A stretch of DNA of 64,000 nucleotides from Alphaproteobacteria bacterium. Its GTDB lineage: Bacteria; Pseudomonadota; Alphaproteobacteria; MPNO01; UBA2964. The notes below the pieces were generated by a model. The model saw only the letters and a list, made by a program, of their open reading frames with translations. It did no database searches and was not told the origin of the DNA. The position numbers and the translations under genes were made by a program. The stretch spans positions 1 to 64,000 of the forward strand of contig WHUE01000003.1 in the NCBI GenBank assembly GCA_009377375.1, given 5' to 3'. Numbering within the stretch: the first letter of the stretch is position 1; every line of letters starts with the position of its first letter. Below are positions 8,147 through 20,890 of this stretch, in pieces.

Positions 8147-9709
8147 TCAAGCGCCGGCAGGCGGGCGGCGGCGCAGCAGCAGGCGCTTCAAATCGTCGCG
8201 GCCGACCGCGCCGAAGGCGATGGCGCACCCGAAATAGAGGACCAGCCCGCCCGTGACCAGCGCCGCCAGGGCGAGCGCCTGCGCGGCCAGCCCGTCCGCC
8301 AGCAGGGGGGCGAGCACGACCATGCCGCCCCACAGCCCGGTCGCCATCGCGGCGGCGGCGGCGGCGATGCGGGGCAGGCTGCGCTTCAGCCGCGCGTCCA
8401 GCGCCAGGTGGCCGCGCCGGCGCAGGATCAGCGCGAGCGCGCCGGCGTTGAGCCACGCGGCGATGGCGGTGGCCAGGGCGATGCCCACATGGGCCAGCGG
8501 CCCCATCAGCAGCAGGTTCAGCGTCACGTTCACGATCACTGCGCCGATGGCGACCTTGACCGGGGTGGCGGTGTCTTCGCGGGCGAAGAAGCCGGGCCCC
8601 AGCACCTTGACCAGCACGTAGGCCGGCAACCCGATGGCGTAGGCCGCCAGCGCCGCGGCGGTGGCCGCGCTTTCGCCCGCGCCGAACGCGCCGCGTTCGA
8701 ACAGGGTGACGATCACGGGTCCGGCGATGACCACCAGCGCCGCCGCGCCCGGCACGGTCAGCAGCAGCGAGAATTCGAGCGCGCGGTTCATGCTGGCCGA
8801 TGCGGCCGCTTCCTCGCCGCCGCGCAGCTGGCGCGACAGCAGCGGCAGCAGCGCGGTGCCGACGGCGACGCCGACCACGCCTAGCGGCAACTGGTTCACG
8901 CGGTCCGCGTAGTACAGGAACGAGACCGCGCCCGTCGGCAGCAGCGACGCGATGACGATGTCGATCATCAGGTTGATCTGCACGACCCCCGCGCCCACCG
9001 CGCCGGGCAGCATCAGCCGCAGCAGCCGGCGGACCCCCGGCGTCAGCCGCGGGCGCGGCAGCGCGAAATGCATGCCCGCCCGCCGACAGGCCGCGATCAT
9101 CCACAGGAACTGCGCGATGCCGCCCCCCGTCACCCCCCAGGCCAGCGCATGGCCCGCCGTCGGCAGGAACGGCGTGGCCAGCAGCAGCGCCGCGATCAGG
9201 CAGAGGTTCAGGATGATCGGCGTCGCCGCCGCCGCCGCGAACCGGCCGAGCGAATTCAGCACCCCGCCCAGATGCGACACCAGCGAGATGAACAGCAGAT
9301 ACGGGAAGGTGATCCGCGCCAGGGCGACGGCCAGCTCGAACTTCTCCGGATCGTCGCGGAAGCCCGGCGCCATCGCCAGCATGGCGATCGGCATGGCGAT
9401 CTGCAGCACGGTAACGAACAGGAACAGGCCGGTCACCATGACCGCCAGCACCTCGGCGGCGAAGCGGCGCGCGGGCTCGAACCCCTCGCCCTCTAGCCGG
9501 CGGCTGAACAGCGGGACGAAGGCGGCGTTGAAGGCGCCTTCCGCGAACAGGCGGCGGAAGAAGTTGGGCAGCTTGAAGGCGACGAAGAACGCGTCCGCCA
9601 CCGGCCCGGCGCCGAGGATCGCCGCGATCAGGATATCGCGCGCAAACCCCAGCACCCGGCTGATCATCGTATATCCGCCGACGGTGGCGATCGATCGCAG
9701 CAGCGCCAT
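8147..9709 (-). CDS. murJ: Lipid II flippase MurJ
   Basis: A 520-residue inner-membrane protein of the MOP superfamily with about 14 membrane segments. It moves lipid II across the membrane for peptidoglycan synthesis. The N-terminus [25 protein letters not shown] and the following [20 protein letters not shown] are diagnostic. Its position between glnD and trpS is a familiar alphaproteobacterial arrangement. Confidence 0.96.
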   Translation of the reverse strand: MALLRSIATVGGYTMISRVLGFARDILIAAILGAGPVADAFFVAFKLPNFFRRLFAEGAFNAAFVPLFSRRLEGEGFEPARRFAAEVLAVMVTGLFLFVTVLQIAMPIAMLAMAPGFRDDPEKFELAVALARITFPYLLFISLVSHLGGVLNSLGRFAAAAATPIILNLCLIAALLLATPFLPTAGHALAWGVTGGGIAQFLWMIAACRRAGMHFALPRPRLTPGVRRLLRLMLPGAVGAGVVQINLMIDIVIASLLPTGAVSFLYYADRVNQLPLGVVGVAVGTALLPLLSRQLRGGEEAAASASMNRALEFSLLLTVPGAAALVVIAGPVIVTLFERGAFGAGESAATAAALAAYAIGLPAYVLVKVLGPGFFAREDTATPVKVAIGAVIVNVTLNLLLMGPLAHVGIALATAIAAWLNAGALALILRRRGHLALDARLKRSLPRIAAAAAAMATGLWGGMVVLAPLLADGLAAQALALAALVTGGLVLYFGCAIAFGAVGRDDLKRLLLRRRPPAGA

Positions 9710-9751
9710 GGAACGCGCTTCTACTTTAAAACCGGGGCGACAGGAAGGCGG

Positions 9752-12679
9752 TCAGCGCGTGCTCCCGCCGGTGCGGGCGGCGGTCCTGGACTTTGCGCTC
9801 GCCCTCGGTTTGCCCTTGGCGCCGCCGCCTTTCGCGTTCGCCTTTGCGGAGGACGGCTTCCTGGCGGGTGCCGCGTCCACGGCCGGGCGGCGCGCGGCCT
9901 CGCGCGAAGCGACGGCCTTCTGGCGTTCCTCCGCGCGCTTTTCGCGCTCGGCCGGGGCCAGCAGCGCCATCTCCAGCGCCTCGCGCAGCCGGGCGAGCTT
10001 GCCCTCGTTGGTGACCTGCATGCCGAAGGCGTCCTTGACGTAGAATACGTCCACCGCGCGCTCGCCATAGGTGAAGATCATCGCGGAGGAGATCTGCAGC
10101 CCGAGATCGGTCAGCGCCTGGGTGACGTCATGCAGCAGCCCCGGCCGGTCGCGGCCGTTGACCTCCACCACCGAATGGGTGCGGCTGGCCGAATTGTTGA
10201 TCAGCACCCGTGGCGCCACGGTGAAGACCTGGGTGCGGCTCTCTATGGCGGGTTTCGCCGCCAGCTCGCGCGCCGGGCGCATGCGACCCTCGAGCGCCTG
10301 CACGATGCGCTTCTCCAGCCGCGATATCTGCGCCTTCTGCTCGTAGGCGCCGCCCTGGGCGTCCTGTATCTCGAAGACGTCGAGCGCCATGCCGTTTGTC
10401 ATGGTGAAAATCTGCGCGGCGACGATATTGGCGCCGCTCATCGCCATCGCCCCCGCGATCTGGGAGAACAGCCCGGGGTGGTCGGCGGTGTAGATCGTCA
10501 CCTGCGTGGCATCCTTGCCGGCCTCGACGCGGGCGTCGATGGTGACCTCCGCATCGTCCTGCGCCGCCCGGCGGACCAGCTCGGCGTGGCGCACATGCTG
10601 GTCCGTGTCCAGCGATATCCAGTAGGACGGGTAGCCGAGATCGAGGAACGCCGCGACCTCGTCCTCCGGCCAGTCGCCCAGCCGCTGGGCCACGGCGTCC
10701 TTCGCCGCTTGGATGCGGGCGCCGCTCCCGCGGGTGTCGTGGGCGCCGGACAGCACGTCCTCGGCGCGGTAATACAGGTCGCGGACCAGCGTCGCCTTCC
10801 ACGCGTTCCACACGTTGGGGCCGACCGCCCGTATGTCGGCGACGGTCAGCAGCAGCAGCAGGCGCAGCCGTTCCAGCGACTGCACGGCCTCGGCGAAATC
10901 GTTGATGGTCTGCGGGTCGTTCAAGTCGCGGTGAAAGGCGGTGCCGCTCATGATCAGGTGGTGCAGCACCAGCCACGAGACCGTCTCGGTTTCCTCGTCG
11001 GTCAGCCCGAACCGGGGGCCCAGCTTCAGCGCGACCTCGGCGCCGAGCACGGAATGGTCGCCGCCGCGCCCCTTGGCGATGTCGTGCAGCAGCAGCGCGA
11101 CGTAGAGCGCGCGCCGCGACGAAACCTTGTGCACCACCTCGGTGGCCACCGGCATCTCCTCGGCATACTCGCCCTTCTCGATCCGGTGCAGGATGCCCAG
11201 CGCGAAGATGGTGTGCTCGTCGACCGTGTACACATGGTACATGTCGTGCTGCATCTGGGCGACGACGCGGCCGAAATCGGGCACGAACCGGCCGAACACG
11301 CCGGCCTCGTTGAGCCGGCGCAGTGTGATCTCGGGCCCCCTTGGAAAGGTCAGCATCTCGACGAACAGCCGGTTGGCTTCGGCATCGTCGCGGATGGTGT
11401 CGATCAGCCGCAAGTTGCGCGTGATCAGGCGCAGCGCCTTGGGGTGGATGTCCAGATCGCGCGCCTGCGCCGTGTGGAACAGCCGCAGCATCGACACCGG
11501 ATCCTCGGTGAAGGTCTTGCTGGACTGCACCGTCAGGCGCCCGCTTTCCAGCGGAAAGCCTTCGACGTCGCGCTTGAACAGGTCCAGCCCCGGCAGCGAG
11601 AAGCGGGGCCGCCGCCGGTGCTCGGCCTCCAGCGCCGCGCAGAAGATGCGGGTCAGGTCGCCCACCTCCTTGGCCGTCAGGTAGTAATGCTTCATGAACC
11701 GCTCGACGCCAATGGCGCCGGCATGGTCGCGATAGCCCATCCGCGCGCCGATCTCCGACTGGCGGTCGAAGGTCAGCCGGTCCTCGGCGCGTCCGGTCAG
11801 GTAGTGCAGGTGGCAGCGCACGGTCCACAGGAAGTTCTCCGTCCAGGCGAAGCGCTGGGCTTCGCGCGCGGTCAGCACGCCGCGCTCGACCAGGCCGGCG
11901 ACGGAATCGACCTGATAGATGTACTTGGCGATCCAGAACAGCGTCTGCAGGTCGCGCAGCCCGCCCTTGCCGTCCTTGACGTTGGGTTCCAGCACGTAGC
12001 GCGAGCCGCCCATCCTGCCGTGGCGCGCGTCCCGCTCGGCCAGCTTGGCCTCGGTGAACCGATGGCCGGAATCCTTCGTCACCTCGGCGACGAAGCGCTT
12101 GCGCAGCGTGTTGAACAGCGGCCGGTTGCCCCAGAGATAGCGCGCTTCCAGCACGGCGGTGCGGATGGTGATGTCGTCCCGCGACAGCCGGATGCATTCG
12201 TCCACCGACCGCGTGGCGTGGCCGACCTTCAGCCCAAGATCCCACATCATGTAGAGCACGCATTCGACGATCTGCTCGATGCGCGGCGTCACCCGGTAGG
12301 GCAGCAGGAACAGCAGGTCGATGTCCGACGCCGGCGCCAGCTCGCCGCGGCCGTACCCGCCGACGGCGGCCACAGCGATGCGCTCCGATTCGCTGGCGGC
12401 GGCGGTGGGGTAGATCGCCCCGGTGACGGAATCCAGGACAATGCGCAGAAGCTGGTCGATCAGGAAGGCCTGGGCGCGCACCGTCGCCTCGCCGCTCTCC
12501 CCCGCCTCGAACCGGTTGCGGATCTCCTTGCGGCCGGCCTCCAGCGCGTCGCGTACCTGCGCGAACAGTGCATGGCGCGCCTCGCCCGACGGCGTGTCCT
12601 CGTCGAACGCCGCCGCCAGCGCGGCTTCCATGGCCGCGCGGTCGATGATCTGACGCTGCTTCAGGATGGATGCCATCAA
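9752..12679 (-). CDS. glnD: Bifunctional [protein-PII] uridylyltransferase/uridylyl-removing enzyme
   Basis: A 975-residue nitrogen sensor that uridylylates PII when glutamine is low and removes UMP when it is high. The nucleotidyltransferase motif GGYGRGEL...SDIDLL lies at residues 107-122, the HD phosphohydrolase motif HDIAKGRGGDHS near 533-545, and two C-terminal ACT domains begin near 726 (DHPGLFSQIAGAM) and 836 (DRPGLLHDVTQAL). A Lys/Ala-rich tail of about 60 residues follows the second ACT domain and looks disordered. The start could be M1 or M2. It is transcribed ahead of murJ. Confidence 0.97.
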   Translation of the reverse strand: MMASILKQRQIIDRAAMEAALAAAFDEDTPSGEARHALFAQVRDALEAGRKEIRNRFEAGESGEATVRAQAFLIDQLLRIVLDSVTGAIYPTAAASESERIAVAAVGGYGRGELAPASDIDLLFLLPYRVTPRIEQIVECVLYMMWDLGLKVGHATRSVDECIRLSRDDITIRTAVLEARYLWGNRPLFNTLRKRFVAEVTKDSGHRFTEAKLAERDARHGRMGGSRYVLEPNVKDGKGGLRDLQTLFWIAKYIYQVDSVAGLVERGVLTAREAQRFAWTENFLWTVRCHLHYLTGRAEDRLTFDRQSEIGARMGYRDHAGAIGVERFMKHYYLTAKEVGDLTRIFCAALEAEHRRRPRFSLPGLDLFKRDVEGFPLESGRLTVQSSKTFTEDPVSMLRLFHTAQARDLDIHPKALRLITRNLRLIDTIRDDAEANRLFVEMLTFPRGPEITLRRLNEAGVFGRFVPDFGRVVAQMQHDMYHVYTVDEHTIFALGILHRIEKGEYAEEMPVATEVVHKVSSRRALYVALLLHDIAKGRGGDHSVLGAEVALKLGPRFGLTDEETETVSWLVLHHLIMSGTAFHRDLNDPQTINDFAEAVQSLERLRLLLLLTVADIRAVGPNVWNAWKATLVRDLYYRAEDVLSGAHDTRGSGARIQAAKDAVAQRLGDWPEDEVAAFLDLGYPSYWISLDTDQHVRHAELVRRAAQDDAEVTIDARVEAGKDATQVTIYTADHPGLFSQIAGAMAMSGANIVAAQIFTMTNGMALDVFEIQDAQGGAYEQKAQISRLEKRIVQALEGRMRPARELAAKPAIESRTQVFTVAPRVLINNSASRTHSVVEVNGRDRPGLLHDVTQALTDLGLQISSAMIFTYGERAVDVFYVKDAFGMQVTNEGKLARLREALEMALLAPAEREKRAEERQKAVASREAARRPAVDAAPARKPSSAKANAKGGGAKGKPRASAKSRTAARTGGSTR

Positions 12680-12833
12680 CGTCCCGTCGCCGGCGCGAGC
12701 GGCCGTGCTGTGACTGTCGCGGGGAGCGATAGCAGGAACCTGCTGAACATCCTGTTAACCATAAGACGACACGGAACGGTTCCGGTCCGGCCGCGCCGCG
12801 GCCCCGCAGGCCCCCATATGGAACGCGCGCGAT

Positions 12834-15542
12834 TCATTGTCCAGCGCCGTCCTTCAGCAGCGCACGCAGGCGGTAGAGCGCTTCCAGCGCCTCGCGCGGG
12901 GTCATCGCGTCCGGGTCGAGTTCGGCCAGCGCCTCGACCGCCGGGGCCGGCGCGGCGGCCGGCGGCGGGCGCGCCGCAGTGGCGCTGAACAGCGGCAGGT
13001 CGTCGGCCAGCCGGGCGACCGCGCCGCCCTGCTGGCCGCGCTCCAGCGCCTCCAGCACCTCTTCGGCGCGGGCGATGACGGCGGCGGGCAGCCCCGCCAG
13101 CCGGCCGACATGAATGCCGTAGGACCGGTCGGCCGCGCCCGCGGCGACCTCGTGCAGAAACACCACGTCGCCCTGCCATTCCTTGACCCGCATGGTGTGG
13201 CAGGTCAGCCGCTCCAGCCGCGCGGCCAGTGCGGTCAGCTCGTGGTAATGGGTGGCGAACAGCGCTCGGCAGCCATTGTTCTCGTGCAGATGCTCCAGCG
13301 TCGCCCAGGCGATGGACAGCCCGTCGAACGTCGCGGTGCCGCGGCCGATCTCGTCCAGGATCACCAGCGCGCGCGGACCGGACTGGTTCAGGATGGCGGC
13401 CGTCTCCACCATCTCGACCATGAAGGTGGAGCGCCCGCGCGCCAGGTCGTCGGCCGCGCCGACACGGCTGAACAGCCGGTCGACCACGCCGATATGGGCG
13501 CTTTCCGCCGGCACGAACGAACCCGCCTGGGCGAGGATCGCGATCAGGGCGTTCTGGCGCAGGAACGTGCTCTTGCCCGCCATGTTGGGCCCGGTCAGCA
13601 GCCACAGCCGCGTCTCGGGGGCGAGATCGCAGCCATTGGGCACGAAGCCGCCCTCGCGCCTCGCCGCCAGCGCCGCCTCGACCACCGGGTGGCGGCCGGC
13701 CGTAATGGAAAAGGCGAAGCTCGAATCCACCTTCGGCCGGGCGTAGCGGCGCACGACCGCCAGCTCCGCCAGCGCGGCGGCGACGTCCAGCGTGGCCAGC
13801 GCGGCGGCGGCGCGGGCGATGTCGTCGCGCTGCGGCGAGATATCGGCGATCAGATCGGCGAACAGCTCGGCCTCCAGCGCCACCGCCTGGTCGGCGGCGC
13901 GGCTGATTTTCCCTTCCAGCTCGCCCAGCTCGACGGTGGTGAAGCGCACGGCGTTCGACATGGTCTGACGATGGATGAAGGGGGATTCCGCGCCGGTGTC
14001 GATCCGGTCGGCGTGGGTGCGCGTGACCTCTATGTAGTAGCCGAGCACATTGTTGTGCCGGATCTTCAGCCCCGCGATCCCGGTCTCGGCGGCGTAGCGG
14101 CCCTGCAGGTCGGCGATCAGCCGGCGGCTGTCGTCGCGCAGGGCCAGAAGCTCGTCGAGCCGCGCGGAATAGCCCGGCGCGATGAACCCGCCCTCGCGCG
14201 CGTTCGGCGGCAGCTCGTCGCGCAGCGCGCGCGCCAGCCGGTCGCACAGCGCCTCGAACCGGCCCATTCCAGCGGCGCAGCGGGCAAGCTCCGGCGGAGG
14301 CCGGCGGTCCTCCGCCAGCCCGTCCAGCAGCGCGCGCAGCGCGTGGCCGGCGGCCAGCCCCTCGCGGATGGCGGCGGCGTCGCGCGGCCCGCCGCGCTCC
14401 ACCATCAGCCGCGACAGCGCCCGTGCGATGTCGGGCGCGGCGCGCAGCCGTTCCCGGATTCCGGCGCGCATATCGCCCGCCTCGGCCAGGAAGCCGACCG
14501 CGTCGAGCCGTTCGGCGACCGCCTCGGGATCGCAGAGCGGCGCGGCCAGCCGTTCGGCCAGCAGCCGGCTGCCGGGCCCGGTGACGGTGAAATCCACCAC
14601 CGACAGCAGCGAGCCCTCCCGTTCGCCGGACAGGGTGCGGGTCAGCTCCAGGTTGCGCCTCGTGGCGGCATCGATCTCCATCGTGCTGCCCTGCGCCAGG
14701 CGCTTCGGCGCGTTCAGCCGGGGCAGCCGGCCCTTCTGGGTCAGCTCGACGTAATCGACCAGCGCGCCGCAGGCGGATATCTCCGCCCGGCCGAACGCCC
14801 CGAATCCGTCCAGCGCGGCGACCGCGAAAGCGGCTTCCAGCCGCCGGCGGGCGGCCTCGCTGTCGAAGCGCGATGCCGGCAGCGGCGCGAGCACCGCCTT
14901 CCAGTCGGACAGGGGCTCGGCCAGGCCCTCCTTCTGCAGCAGCCGCTCGGGCAGCAGCAGCTCGTTCGGCTCGATCCGCGCCAGCGCGGCGGGGAGCGCA
15001 GCCGGGGTGACGGGCTGGGCGAAGAACTCGCCGGAGGAGATGTCGAGCCAGGCGAGGCCGAGCTGGCCCTGCGCCTCGCCCAGCGCCGCCAGGTAGTTGT
15101 GGCGCTCGGCGTTCAGCAGCGCGTCCTCGGTCAGCGTGCCGGGGGTGACGATGCGTATGACGTCGCGCGCGACTACCGATTTGGCGCCGCGTTTCTTCGC
15201 CTCCGCCGGGTTCTCGGTCTGCTCGCAGACGGCGACGCGGAAGCCCTTGCGGATCAGCCGGGCGAGATACGCCTCCGCCGAATGGACCGGCACCCCGCAC
15301 ATCGGGATGTCCTCGCCGCCGTGCCGGCCGCGCCTGGTGAGCGTGATGTCGAGCGCGGCCGAGGCCGCGACCGCATCGTCGAAGAACATCTCGTAGAAAT
15401 CGCCCATCCGGTAGAACAGCAGGCTGTCCGGATGGGCCTCCTTGATGGCGAGGTACTGCGCCATCATGGGCGTGGAATCGGCGGACGCCGCAGGGCTGGA
15501 GCCGTCAGCCACAGTCACGCGCCCCGCATCCGCGCGTCGCAA
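12834..15542 (-). CDS. mutS: DNA mismatch repair protein MutS
   Basis: A 902-residue mismatch-recognition ATPase. The mismatch-wedging Phe-X-Glu appears as GDFYEMF with F49 and E51. The Walker A motif GPNMAGKST lies near residues 648-656, followed by the [18 protein letters not shown] segment with Walker B and signature sequences. All MutS domains are present at full length. It is divergently placed from maeB and 154 nt upstream of glnD. Confidence 0.98.
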   Translation of the reverse strand: MRRADAGRVTVADGSSPAASADSTPMMAQYLAIKEAHPDSLLFYRMGDFYEMFFDDAVAASAALDITLTRRGRHGGEDIPMCGVPVHSAEAYLARLIRKGFRVAVCEQTENPAEAKKRGAKSVVARDVIRIVTPGTLTEDALLNAERHNYLAALGEAQGQLGLAWLDISSGEFFAQPVTPAALPAALARIEPNELLLPERLLQKEGLAEPLSDWKAVLAPLPASRFDSEAARRRLEAAFAVAALDGFGAFGRAEISACGALVDYVELTQKGRLPRLNAPKRLAQGSTMEIDAATRRNLELTRTLSGEREGSLLSVVDFTVTGPGSRLLAERLAAPLCDPEAVAERLDAVGFLAEAGDMRAGIRERLRAAPDIARALSRLMVERGGPRDAAAIREGLAAGHALRALLDGLAEDRRPPPELARCAAGMGRFEALCDRLARALRDELPPNAREGGFIAPGYSARLDELLALRDDSRRLIADLQGRYAAETGIAGLKIRHNNVLGYYIEVTRTHADRIDTGAESPFIHRQTMSNAVRFTTVELGELEGKISRAADQAVALEAELFADLIADISPQRDDIARAAAALATLDVAAALAELAVVRRYARPKVDSSFAFSITAGRHPVVEAALAARREGGFVPNGCDLAPETRLWLLTGPNMAGKSTFLRQNALIAILAQAGSFVPAESAHIGVVDRLFSRVGAADDLARGRSTFMVEMVETAAILNQSGPRALVILDEIGRGTATFDGLSIAWATLEHLHENNGCRALFATHYHELTALAARLERLTCHTMRVKEWQGDVVFLHEVAAGAADRSYGIHVGRLAGLPAAVIARAEEVLEALERGQQGGAVARLADDLPLFSATAARPPPAAAPAPAVEALAELDPDAMTPREALEALYRLRALLKDGAGQ

Positions 15543-15729
15543 ACGGAAGCTGGCCGGTCGCCAGGATGGAACGTCCAGTCATCCGAACAATCTAGCGCAT
15601 TTGGCGACGGGGTGAAATCGCGGCCGGCGCGGCGATGGCGCGCTAGGTACTTTGACGCGCTCGCGCTCGCTCATTATGCTGCGCCTCTTTTCCGATCCTC
15701 GGGGGACCGGAGGGGGAAGGGACACGATC

Positions 15730-18024
<2,295 letters not shown>

Positions 18025-18106
18025 CGGTTCCGTCGGCGCGATTTCCTTCGCCTGCGGAGTGCGCTAGTTTGGCGCCGGAGGCGGCAAGGGGCGCGGCAGG
18101 ACAGCC

Positions 18107-19531
18107 ATGAAAAGAGACACCATCCCGCTGGTCCGCGTGTCGCGGCCGATCACGATTCTGTCGCTGCCGGTGGTTGTCGTGCTGTCGACGCTGGTGGCGC
18201 TGGATGCGCTGACCGCGAGAGCCGCCTTCATTTCCGCGGTGGCGATCGTGGTCGTGCTCGCCTACATGGTCCGCCGTCACTTCGACGATCTGGACACCAT
18301 CCGCGACTACGCCGACGACCTCGCCACCGTGCCCGACACGCCCGCGCCGCAGGCGCACTACGCGCAGATCCTGCCGCAGCTCGTCGCGGCGATCCGGCGG
18401 CTGGCCCGTGCGCGCCCGGGCCGTTCGGCGGGAGCGGGGCAGCTGGCCGAGATCGGGCTCGAACAGCTCCCCGATCCGACCATCGTGCTGGACGCCGATC
18501 GCCATGTGACCGGCGTCAACGCGGTGGCCCGCCAGCTTCTCGGCCCGAACCTCATCGGGCGGGACCTTGCGGCGGTGATTCGCAATCCGGCCCTGCTGAA
18601 GGCGGTGGACGACGTGCTCTATGGCCCGGGACAGAACACCAAGGTGGAGTTCTCGTTTGCCGTGCCGGTGGAACGGGTTTTCAGCGCGAGGGTCGCGCGG
18701 CTGGTGCAGGAAGGCGCCAACTGGCCCAGCGTGGTGATCGTGCTGTACGACCTGACCACGGTGAAGCGGTCGGAACAGATGCGCAGCGACTTCATCGCCA
18801 ACGCCAGCCACGAGCTGCGCACCCCGCTTTCGGTCCTGCTCGGCTGCGTCCAGACGATGCGCGGCCCGGCCCGAGACGATCCGGAGGCGCAGGCCGAATT
18901 CTTCGGGCTGATGGAGGGCCAGGCCCAGCGCATGGCCCGGCTGGTGGACGACCTGCTGGCGCTGTCCCGGATCGAGCTCAACGAGCATACCCTGCCGGAT
19001 GAAGACGTGGACATCGCCGACGTCGTCGGCCACGTCGCGGACGTGCTTTCGCTGGCGGCGGAAGCCCGCGGCATCCGGATCGAGACCGGGCTGGCGCCGT
19101 TGCTGCCGCGCGTGACCGGGGACCGGGAAGAGCTGGTGCAGGTGCTGCAGAACCTCGTCGACAACGCGATCAAGTACGCCGCGGCGGATTCGGTCATCCG
19201 CGTGCGGGGCCGGGTGGCGGCCGAGCGGATTCCGCCCGCCCTGCCCAACGTGTCGCGCTGCCTGGTGCTGTCGGTCGAGGACCGGGGCGAGGGCATCGCG
19301 CCCGAGCACCTGCCGCGGCTGACGGAGCGGTTCTACCGCGTCGACACGGCGCGCTCGCGCCAGATGGGCGGCACCGGGCTCGGGCTCGCCATCGTCAAGC
19401 ACGTGGTCAACCGCCATCGCGGCGCGCTGACCGTGGAAAGCGTCCCCGGCAAGGGCAGCACGTTTTCCGTCTGGCTGCCGCTCGGCGCGCCGCGGGCGCT
19501 GCCCGCGCCGCCGCCCGGCGACGGCGGCTGA
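18107..19531 (+). CDS. phoR: Phosphate regulon sensor histidine kinase PhoR
   Basis: A 474-residue membrane histidine kinase. Two adjacent membrane segments (about 16-33 and 38-54) lack a large periplasmic loop, as usual for PhoR. A PAS domain (about 120-220) precedes the HisKA motif SHELRTPLS with H235. The ATPase domain shows the N box NLVDNAIKYA near 349 and glycine boxes GEGIAP and GTGLGLAI. Gene context with pst, phoU and phoB identifies the regulon. It would sense Pst activity through PhoU and phosphorylate PhoB. Confidence 0.93.
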   Translation: MKRDTIPLVRVSRPITILSLPVVVVLSTLVALDALTARAAFISAVAIVVVLAYMVRRHFDDLDTIRDYADDLATVPDTPAPQAHYAQILPQLVAAIRRLARARPGRSAGAGQLAEIGLEQLPDPTIVLDADRHVTGVNAVARQLLGPNLIGRDLAAVIRNPALLKAVDDVLYGPGQNTKVEFSFAVPVERVFSARVARLVQEGANWPSVVIVLYDLTTVKRSEQMRSDFIANASHELRTPLSVLLGCVQTMRGPARDDPEAQAEFFGLMEGQAQRMARLVDDLLALSRIELNEHTLPDEDVDIADVVGHVADVLSLAAEARGIRIETGLAPLLPRVTGDREELVQVLQNLVDNAIKYAAADSVIRVRGRVAAERIPPALPNVSRCLVLSVEDRGEGIAPEHLPRLTERFYRVDTARSRQMGGTGLGLAIVKHVVNRHRGALTVESVPGKGSTFSVWLPLGAPRALPAPPPGDGG

Positions 19532-19569
19532 CGCCGCGGCCGATTGCGGCAAAGCCGGCTCCCCGCCGG

Positions 19570-19613
19570 CTGTCACAAAAGATTCATCGAACAGTAATAG
19601 AAGAATCATCGCC
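19570..19613 (+). promoter_or_regulatory. Pho box array upstream of pstS
   Basis: Four consecutive 11-nt units read CTGTCACAAAA, GATTCATCGAA, CAGTAATAGAA and GAATCATCGCC. The first is close to the CTGTCAT-type PhoB half-site and all keep the 7+4 spacing of Pho boxes. The array ends about 100 bp before the pstS start, which fits PhoB activation of pstSCAB-phoUB under phosphate starvation. Confidence 0.75.
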
Positions 19614-19715
19614 GGTTCCTAGCTTCGCCTCGTCCCGTTGGGGGGCGGCGCGGAAGGTGCCCATTCCCTGAATGACGGGCACCGAACCGCAAATAGCCTA
19701 TGGAGGCGTTACCCT

Positions 19716-20744
19716 ATGGCATACAAGACATTGTTCATCGCGGCCGTCGCAGCGACGGCGTTCGCCGGCGCAGCCCAGGCGCGCGACCAGATCCGCATCG
19801 TCGGATCGTCGACCGTTTTTCCCTACACCCAGGCCGTGGCCGAGGAGTTCGCGAACTCCACCGGCAAGAAGGCGCCGGTGGTCGAGTCGACCGGCACCGG
19901 CGGCGGCATGAAGATCTTCTGCCAGGGCGTCGGCGTGCAGCATCCCGACCTCACCGGCGCCTCCCGCGCCATGAAGAAATCCGAGCAGGAGCTCTGCAAG
20001 AAGAACGGCGTCACCAGCATCACCGAGGTCCTGCTGGGTTATGACGGGCTTTCCTTCGCCACGTCGCGCAAGGGTGCCGACATGAACGTCACCAAGCCCC
20101 AGCTCTTCCTGGCGCTGGCGGCCGAGGTGCCGGTCAACGGCAAGATCGTCAAGAACCCCTACACGAAGTGGAGCGAGATCGACAGGAGCCTGCCCGACAC
20201 GAAGATCCAGGTGTTCGGCCCGCCGCCGACCTCCGGCACCCGCGATGCCTGGGTCGAGCTGGTGATGGAGGAAGGCTGCGCGACCTTCGATGCCGTCAAG
20301 GCGCTCGACAAGCAGAAGCACAAGGAGGTCTGCCAGCGCATGCGCCAGGACGGCCCCTTCATCGAGGCCGGCGAGAACGACAACCTGATCGTCCAGCGGC
20401 TGGAAGCCGACTCCTCGGCCTACGGCATCTTCGGCTTCTCGTTCCTCTATGAGAACAAGGACAAGCTGAAGGGCGCCAGGGTCGCCGGCGTGGAGCCGAG
20501 CTTCGAGACCATCGAGACGGGCGATTACAAGATCTCCCGCCCGCTGTTCTTCTACATCAAGAACGCGCATCGCGGCGTGATCCCCGGCCTCACCGAGTTC
20601 GTCTCCGAGTATGTCAGCGAGAAGTCGATGGGCCCCGGCGGCTACCTGAGCGAGCGCGGCCTTGTGCCCCTGGGCGGCGACAAGCGCAAGGAAGTCCAGC
20701 AGAACGCCCTGCAGTCCAAGCAGATGGCCCGCCACGCGATGTAG
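19716..20744 (+). CDS. pstS: Phosphate ABC transporter substrate-binding protein PstS
   Basis: A 342-residue periplasmic phosphate-binding protein. A signal peptide (1-22, ending AAQA) is followed by RDQIRIVGSSTVFPYTQAVA, with the phosphate-contacting SST and, later, FGPPPTSGTRDAWVE. The ATG at 19716 is preceded by a TGGAGG ribosome site. It is the first gene after the Pho boxes; a hairpin lies between it and pstC, probably allowing more PstS than permease to be made. Confidence 0.95.
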   Translation: MAYKTLFIAAVAATAFAGAAQARDQIRIVGSSTVFPYTQAVAEEFANSTGKKAPVVESTGTGGGMKIFCQGVGVQHPDLTGASRAMKKSEQELCKKNGVTSITEVLLGYDGLSFATSRKGADMNVTKPQLFLALAAEVPVNGKIVKNPYTKWSEIDRSLPDTKIQVFGPPPTSGTRDAWVELVMEEGCATFDAVKALDKQKHKEVCQRMRQDGPFIEAGENDNLIVQRLEADSSAYGIFGFSFLYENKDKLKGARVAGVEPSFETIETGDYKISRPLFFYIKNAHRGVIPGLTEFVSEYVSEKSMGPGGYLSERGLVPLGGDKRKEVQQNALQSKQMARHAM

Positions 20745-20756
20745 CGCGCCGGACGA

Positions 20757-20799
20757 GATGCCGCCCCGCACCGGCCGACGCCGCGCGGGGCGGCGCATC
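20757..20799 (+). other. Intercistronic hairpin between pstS and pstC
   Basis: GATGCCGCCCCGC (20757-20769) pairs with GCGGGGCGGCGCATC (20785-20799) with a two-base bulge. There is no T-run, so it is unlikely to be a strong terminator. Hairpins at this place in transporter operons often protect the upstream binding-protein message; that role is inferred. Confidence 0.55.
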
Positions 20800-20890
20800 T
20801 CTCCCGGCGAAAGCCCGGTTTCGTTATTGCATCTTCCCTCTTTGATTTCGATTATCCGATCACAAACAGGCAGACAGGCGGATCCGGATC